This document shows positions 59,303 to 64,000 of a DNA stretch of 64,000 bases, piece by piece (the first letter of the stretch is position 1; the number at the start of each line of letters is the position of its first letter). A program made the translations under genes and the position numbers. The stretch spans positions 1-64,000 of the forward strand of contig CAYGUV010000004.1 in assembly GCA_964353185.1 (NCBI GenBank). The letters run 5' to 3'. The notes beneath the pieces are model-generated. The model was given only the letters and a program-made list of their open reading frames with translations, was not told the DNA's origin and ran no database searches. This stretch comes from GCA-2708415 sp964353185. GTDB lineage: Bacteria > Pseudomonadota > Alphaproteobacteria > Micavibrionales > Micavibrionaceae.

Positions 59303-61537
59303 ATGAGGCGCACAAAACAGATATTCCCCCCACATTGTCTATGGATGGCAATGCTTGCGTGTGTTTTTTCTGTATTATTACTATCGACTTCAAATGCCTT
59401 TGCCCAAGCATACCCTGGTGCGCCAGGTGAAAACGCTACATTGGTTTTAACGGCCCCAGAAGGAAGCGAACCAGAAGGCGAAATATCAGGGTGCGCCACC
59501 GACACATGGACAGCAATGGTCAATCAAGCCGTTGCACAAACCCGCCGTGAAACCGTGTTTAATAAACGTTTTATCGTCAAAAGTGATTCTGTTTTACAAT
59601 ATAGCTGCTTTGACAATGTAATTGCCAATACAGTAGCCACCGTTGACCCAATTTTTACCGCATCTGATATGTGGGAGGATAGATCGATCACTGTTTTAGG
59701 GGATGATGATGTAAATATTAATGTCTATGAAAAAGATAGCGATGCTGAATCTGGATATTTTATTGATTTTTTGTCACAAAACACATTAGAAGAATCACTT
59801 ATTCTTGTCGTGGACAGCGCACTTAGAAATTATATTAACGGCCAATTTAATCACCCATACCTTTCAGGAACAACGCCCGTTTCAGGAACAGGACAAGAAT
59901 CCTGCGTTAGTATGTCCGCCATTTGGCAGGCCGCAAAATGCGTAAATTTTAGTGGATCAACCCCCTTCCCAACATTTGCAGAAATGGCTGCAGCTGATTT
60001 TGAAGACCCAAGGCAATTTCCCTCTGGTGATAATTGGGAATGTGTTTTCCCACCTCCACCTGAAAACCCACCAGAGCCAGAGCCATATCCCTATGTGGAT
60101 TATGTTCCGCCAAGCTATACATACACACCATCAGACGCGCCATTATATGACCCTCTAGCCCCATTCACACCAACAGATAGCTGTGGCGTCATTGCTTTCC
60201 CAGGTGCCCAAGGGTATGGTGCAGGCACTGTTGGAGGACGTGGCGGACAAGTTATTACGGTAAGCAACTTAAATGACTCTGGCCCTGGCAGCCTTCGAGA
60301 AGCGTTAGAAAATGTAAACGGCCCTCGTACTATTATTTTTAATGTCCAAGGTGAAATTAAACTAAGGGACGAAATTAAAATAACCTCTCCTTATGTTACG
60401 CTTGCGGGGCAATCCGCTCCTGGTGCTGGTGTTGTTATATCAGGCGCACGTCTTAAGATTGAAACAAACGACGTAATTGTGCGCGGAATGAAAATTCGCC
60501 CAGGGGATGACCCTGGCGGGGACGACGGTCGTAACAGAGATGCTATTTCCATCGGTAACGGCGGGAGAAATGTTATTATTGATAGTAATTCACTCACTTG
60601 GGCAGTTGATGAAACAGTTGGGATTTGGGGTGCGACAAGTAATATTACAGTATCAAACAATCTTATTGCCGAAGCGTTGTATAATAGTATCCACGTTGAC
60701 GAAGGAAAAACTCAGCCTGCACCACATAGTACGGGCCTTATTATTGGTAATAAAGAAGGGGAACCAAACAATCAGAACATCTCTGTTATAGGTAATTTAT
60801 TTGCAAGTATAAATAGCCGAGCCCCTTTGGTTAAAAAGACTTATAGCACTGAAATTATTAATAACTACGTTAGTAATCACGGTTTAGGCCATCAAGCAAC
60901 CGCGTTAGGCGGGGGGAATTCCCCATTAGAAGTTGCCCTTATCGGTAATTATTATGAAGATGGTCGAGATTCAGGAAACGATCCTAGACCCCCTGTAAGT
61001 TTAAGAAACCTAGATTCTGGCTCAATAGTATATGGCAGTGATAATCGTGTAGAATCAAACCACAACACGCCCTACCATGGAAAAACTCAATATCTTGTTA
61101 ATAACCCTTCATTTACACTCAGTGGTTCAACCATCCTCCCTGCTGGCTCAGTTAAAAACAACGCCCTTAGCAGTGTTGGCGCAAGAGTAAATGGACAATT
61201 AGACGCCATTGACCAACGTATTATTAATGAAGTCGCCGCGGGGACAACAAGAATCATCGACAGCCAAAGAGAAGTTGGCGGACTAAACTCTATTAACTTT
61301 ACCAACGAAAGAAATACTGATAGCGACAGAGATGGTGTTCCCGATGATTTTGAAATAGCCGCAGGATGGGATCCCAATACTCCCGATGCAAACTCAGATT
61401 CTGATAACGATGGTATTCCAAACATAGAAGAATGGCTTAACGGCCGCCTTTCAGGCGTTTATGACCTCAACGGAAGGGCTGGTTGTGATGGTAATGAAGA
61501 AGAAGAAGAAGGAGGCGTAGTTGAAGCAGGTCCTTAA
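59303..61537 (+). CDS. Exported pectate-lyase-like protein with novel five-Cys N-terminal domain and TSP3 repeats
   Basis: A 744-aa modular protein. Residues 1-35: signal peptide (SNAFAQA). 64-247: a domain with Cys64, Cys102, Cys201, Cys213 and Cys247 shared with the protein at 62709. 250-280: Pro-rich linker. From about 284: a right-handed beta-helix of the pectate-lyase type (CGVIAFPGAQGYGAGTVGGR, GPGSLREALE, GVVISGARLKIETNDVIVRG, SLTWAVDETVGIWG). About 673-710: thrombospondin-type-3 calcium motifs DSDRDGVPDD and DSDNDGIPN. It ends in an acidic run. Likely a surface or secreted polysaccharide lyase; substrate unknown. Confidence 0.82.
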   Translation: MRRTKQIFPPHCLWMAMLACVFSVLLLSTSNAFAQAYPGAPGENATLVLTAPEGSEPEGEISGCATDTWTAMVNQAVAQTRRETVFNKRFIVKSDSVLQYSCFDNVIANTVATVDPIFTASDMWEDRSITVLGDDDVNINVYEKDSDAESGYFIDFLSQNTLEESLILVVDSALRNYINGQFNHPYLSGTTPVSGTGQESCVSMSAIWQAAKCVNFSGSTPFPTFAEMAAADFEDPRQFPSGDNWECVFPPPPENPPEPEPYPYVDYVPPSYTYTPSDAPLYDPLAPFTPTDSCGVIAFPGAQGYGAGTVGGRGGQVITVSNLNDSGPGSLREALENVNGPRTIIFNVQGEIKLRDEIKITSPYVTLAGQSAPGAGVVISGARLKIETNDVIVRGMKIRPGDDPGGDDGRNRDAISIGNGGRNVIIDSNSLTWAVDETVGIWGATSNITVSNNLIAEALYNSIHVDEGKTQPAPHSTGLIIGNKEGEPNNQNISVIGNLFASINSRAPLVKKTYSTEIINNYVSNHGLGHQATALGGGNSPLEVALIGNYYEDGRDSGNDPRPPVSLRNLDSGSIVYGSDNRVESNHNTPYHGKTQYLVNNPSFTLSGSTILPAGSVKNNALSSVGARVNGQLDAIDQRIINEVAAGTTRIIDSQREVGGLNSINFTNERNTDSDRDGVPDDFEIAAGWDPNTPDANSDSDNDGIPNIEEWLNGRLSGVYDLNGRAGCDGNEEEEEGGVVEAGP

Positions 61538-62102
61538 AATAAATTATTCCACTCTTCTCTTGATGCTTGCCCTGCTCGCTTTTGCACCTGCAAAGTCGTA
61601 TGCCCTTCCTTATGACACATGCCAGAGCGCTGAAAAATCTGCCGCTTGTCTAATTGCCTTTGAAAAATTACAAACACTTACAAATCCCCTGACAAAAAAG
61701 CGTTATTTCCACGATGGCACCCATATCGACGAAGAAATGCAGTTATTAAAGTTTCCAACGCTATTTGTCTCCACTCCTGATCTGGATCAAGATGGATCGC
61801 CAGAAATAATTGTGAGTATTCCAGAAACCACACAGACGGTTAAAGGAAATTTCTGCCCCGCCGCAAAGCAATGTCCTCATTTTATAATTCAAGACAGGTC
61901 CCTACCCGACCAAAAAAGAACCATTAATACCTTTAGCGCGATAGGCCCGATTTTTACTTACTCAATAGCACTTTCAACAGACGAAGTTGTCGATAATTAT
62001 AAATCCTTACGTGCTTATACCGATGGCACATGGCAAAAATTCGATGTGTATCAATATGATCGAAGCACTGATCAATATTATAATATGAGTGTGAATCCAT
62101 GA
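61521..62102 (+). CDS. Exported small protein with DxDxDG module (paralogue of 58802 gene)
   Basis: Not recognised. TTG start at 61521 with a strong GGAGG SD 5 nt upstream, overlapping the lyase gene by 17 nt (193 aa). A signal peptide (STLLLMLALLAFAPAKSYAL) is followed by Cys pair CQSAEKSAACL, the calcium-type loop PDLDQDGSPEIIV, another Cys pair (NFCPAAKQC) and a Tyr-rich C-terminus. Longer than its apparent paralogue by an N-terminal insertion. The next gene overlaps by ATGA. Confidence 0.68.
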   Translation: MKQVLKINYSTLLLMLALLAFAPAKSYALPYDTCQSAEKSAACLIAFEKLQTLTNPLTKKRYFHDGTHIDEEMQLLKFPTLFVSTPDLDQDGSPEIIVSIPETTQTVKGNFCPAAKQCPHFIIQDRSLPDQKRTINTFSAIGPIFTYSIALSTDEVVDNYKSLRAYTDGTWQKFDVYQYDRSTDQYYNMSVNP

Positions 62103-62629
62103 AAATTTTAACATTCACCCTATTATTCGCAGTTATTTATTCTAGTGGCCTAATGTTGGATGGCAATGCCTTTGCCCAAACCGCTGAAGAAGATGAAGAG
62201 CTAATAGAAAATATGGCTCCTAACCCACCCGATGGCTCCACCAGCAATGCAGTAACTCAAAACACAACAACGACTGCGACAGCGGCGGATGGTTCATCTA
62301 TTGTCTATACAACTATTCCTGAAACAGACGACACGGTTAATGAACCGATAAGCCTTCGTGAAGAATATGAAGGGGAAGCCGTCGAAACAAAATGTCCAAC
62401 ATCGACATGTATCACACCAGAAATTGTCGCGTTTGCCGATCATATTGCCGTTAACCAAGATAAACTTATAACAAATTTTCCCAATATTATTGGTGAAGAG
62501 GAATGCTTACCCCCTATTTCAACGGGAAATATTGTGATCAAACAAATTTCTGGCGGGGCGATAAAATATGCTGATAACTTCTGCCGTGGCACAGGTTGCA
62601 GCTTCATTCAAGCAGAAGGATGTCTTTGA
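62099..62629 (+). CDS. Exported protein with C-terminal four-Cys motif, 176 aa
   Basis: Not recognised. Signal peptide ending near NAFAQT (residue 27), then an acidic, Thr-rich low-complexity stretch, a CPTSTC pair, and a C-terminal module with Cys-x2-PI-x-TG, V-I, Y-x-D, Cys-x4-Cys-S and a final Cys (ISTGNIVIKQ, CRGTGCSFIQ). The same module closes the protein at 62709. Translation is coupled to the upstream gene by a 4-nt overlap. Confidence 0.68.
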   Translation: MKILTFTLLFAVIYSSGLMLDGNAFAQTAEEDEELIENMAPNPPDGSTSNAVTQNTTTTATAADGSSIVYTTIPETDDTVNEPISLREEYEGEAVETKCPTSTCITPEIVAFADHIAVNQDKLITNFPNIIGEEECLPPISTGNIVIKQISGGAIKYADNFCRGTGCSFIQAEGCL

Positions 62630-62708
62630 TGGGAATAAAAATGAAGAGTTTTCACGCAATGAATTGCAATAACAGGGGTATATCCTGTATTATTAAAGGA
62701 TGGATTTT

Positions 62709-63653
62709 ATGAAATTTTCAAAACTGCTTACTTTGGCTTGCATACTTTTCAGTATGAACCCTCTTATTGCATCTGCTCAAATTGCTGAACAACCTTGTGA
62801 CACACAATTTTGGCGCCAGATGTCCGCACGCGCATGGATGGAAGCAGAACGTGAAATCATGCAAAATCAAAACCTTATTTTCAAACCAGACAGCGTTTTA
62901 GAATACACATGCTTTGATCAATTCGTCGGAATTAACGCATGGGATGGCGGCGATATTTTTGTTCATACAACTTACTTTGGCTCCCCCATTATATCACGCG
63001 GACAGCCCACAGGTTTAGAATACGCCATGACAAAGGTCGTGAGTGAGGCTCTACAAGAATATAAAACAGAAAATTTTAACGACGCCTATTTAGGTGGACG
63101 TGCAGAATATTTGGGATCAAATGTCAAAAATAGCGACTTCAAATATTTCTCTTCTCGTATTAGTGAATATACATGTGATGTGATGGCAAATGTCTGGCGC
63201 ACATCGAAATGTAAAAACTTTATTGATAACAGCCAATTTGAAAAAACTGATGGCTTTTATCCCTTTGACGATATTGTTGGATATGATGGTGCAGAGACTG
63301 TTTTTGGATATAGTAACGTTGAAGAAGTTGGTGATACTCGCCAATGGCCCCAAAGTATGGCATGTGAGCCTACTGTAGATTGGGAAGGGAAAATTCAAGA
63401 CGCAAAAAATATAAATGACAATTTATATCCTTCTAAAACACCTCTGGGCTTAATTTATAAAGATGTTTACGACCTCACCGCCCCTGGCGCATGTGCAGAT
63501 CCTATCTTAACTGGAGTTACCGTTATTGCAGGTGATGGCTCTACATATCCAGACGGTGTTTGTACAAACCCCGGCTGCTCTTACAGTAGATCAGGAACAT
63601 GTATTGGAAGCCAAGAAGCAGAAGATGCCATTATCAGCGGTGGTGCAGGTTAA
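62709..63653 (+). CDS. Exported protein with five-Cys domain and C-terminal four-Cys motif, 314 aa
   Basis: Not recognised as a known family. I use the ATG at 62709, with AAAGGA about 10 nt upstream. Signal peptide ends at ASAQ (residue 24). Residues 30-219 match the N-terminal domain of the lyase-like protein: Cys30, the RE at 48-49, DSVL at 61, CFD at 68, FNDAYLGG at 123, Cys156-x2-M-x2-VW-x3-KC-x-NF, and RQWP before Cys219. The end (about 262-300) carries the four-Cys module also seen in the gene upstream. Possibly a surface or structural protein. Confidence 0.72.
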   Translation: MKFSKLLTLACILFSMNPLIASAQIAEQPCDTQFWRQMSARAWMEAEREIMQNQNLIFKPDSVLEYTCFDQFVGINAWDGGDIFVHTTYFGSPIISRGQPTGLEYAMTKVVSEALQEYKTENFNDAYLGGRAEYLGSNVKNSDFKYFSSRISEYTCDVMANVWRTSKCKNFIDNSQFEKTDGFYPFDDIVGYDGAETVFGYSNVEEVGDTRQWPQSMACEPTVDWEGKIQDAKNINDNLYPSKTPLGLIYKDVYDLTAPGACADPILTGVTVIAGDGSTYPDGVCTNPGCSYSRSGTCIGSQEAEDAIISGGAG

Positions 63654-63703
63654 ATAATCTATATAAATTATTAATAAACATTGTAATTGCCAATTGCCAA
63701 TTA

Positions 63704-64000
63704 CTAATCCCTCTTTTGTGAGAGTAGTTTTTTAATCATCTCTTTTTTATCAGGATTCAACTCTAACAACTTTGACACAACATCCATATTATTGGCCTGA
63801 TCAATCTTTTCATAGCCAGAAGGTTTTTCGTGCTTAACTGGTGGCTTTGCAACTTGCGCCTTACTTTGGGGAATTTCGGATTTCTTTAATCCTAATTTTT
63901 CAATCAACGCGGGGCTATTTTTCACCAAATCACGTATTTTCTTTAAAAACTTTGGATTCATCTTTCCCTGCACCTTGCGCAATTCAGCCAACGCATCATT
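63704..64000 (-). CDS. Hypothetical protein, C-terminal part (truncated by window edge)
   Basis: The frame is open through the right end of the window, so the N-terminus is missing. The visible about 98 residues are Lys-rich and helical (FLKKIRDLVKNSPALIEKLG, then a Pro/Lys linker and LLELNPDKKEMIKKLLSQKR). No recognised domain. Convergent with the preceding cluster; the 50-bp spacer holds no clear terminator. Confidence 0.55.
   Translation of the reverse strand, partial: NDALAELRKVQGKMNPKFLKKIRDLVKNSPALIEKLGLKKSEIPQSKAQVAKPPVKHEKPSGYEKIDQANNMDVVSKLLELNPDKKEMIKKLLSQKRD

Noticed and set aside
1..64000. CRISPR arrays, rRNA genes, prophage or IS transposase genes
   Set aside because: Looked for regularly spaced repeats, rRNA signatures, integrases and transposases by eye; none seen. 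The only element is the GxxExxY unit at 26917-27473.

Overview
The window looks like an AT-rich (by eye about 40% G+C) alphaproteobacterial chromosome segment. The evidence is gene content and order: rpsP-rimM-trmD-rplS running into leuC-leuD-leuB, ffh just before rpsP, mtaB near ftsY, the fdxA-carD pair, the alphaproteobacterial families DUF2336 and DUF3126, and an olsB-olsA ornithine-lipid pair. I cannot name the species. A free-living, surface-active, Micavibrio-like lineage would fit the type IV pilus locus and the many secreted proteins, but that is inference. A 100-N assembly gap lies at 3904-4003, flanked by an exact 55-bp duplicate.

Left part (1-24.8 kb): mostly housekeeping genes with scattered hypotheticals. 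These are clpX, a DHH phosphoesterase, a photolyase, an LD-carboxypeptidase, fdxA-carD, a metallophosphoesterase-like protein that has lost its metal ligands, an M48 lipoprotein protease divergent from and overlapping an SNase-like gene, proline iminopeptidase, pgk, a DUF2336 protein, AMP nucleosidase, a 2-hydroxyacid dehydrogenase, ftsY, mtaB, alr and osmC.

Middle (24.8-38 kb): ffh with a terminator-like attenuator in its leader, a cytidine deaminase, then a small element (GxxExxY nuclease-like gene, terminal inverted repeats, long direct repeats) sitting in the rpsP leader. The ribosomal/tRNA-modification and leucine operons follow, with a degenerate HD-GYP-like gene between leuC and leuD. 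An nfeD-slipin pair closes the block.

Pilus locus (38-54.1 kb, all minus strand): in transcription order pilB, pilC, a pilM-pilN fusion, pilO- and pilP-like genes, an ABC ATPase, a TPR protein, a truncated prepilin peptidase, pilT, pilU, a secretin, an ABC permease, a membrane-anchored protein, a membrane AraC regulator and one prepilin. The ATPase and permease bracket the pilus genes and recall the Myxococcus xanthus PilGHI arrangement.

Right part (54.2-64 kb): tRNA-Arg(ACG), an OmpA-like envelope protein, an adaptor-like membrane protein, olsB-olsA, DUF3126, and then five consecutive genes for exported proteins (58.8-63.7 kb). These five are built from recurring modules: a five-Cys N-terminal domain shared by a pectate-lyase-like protein and a stand-alone protein, a four-Cys tail motif shared by two others, and a DxDxDG-type module shared by two small ones. 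I regard this as the most likely undescribed system in the window.
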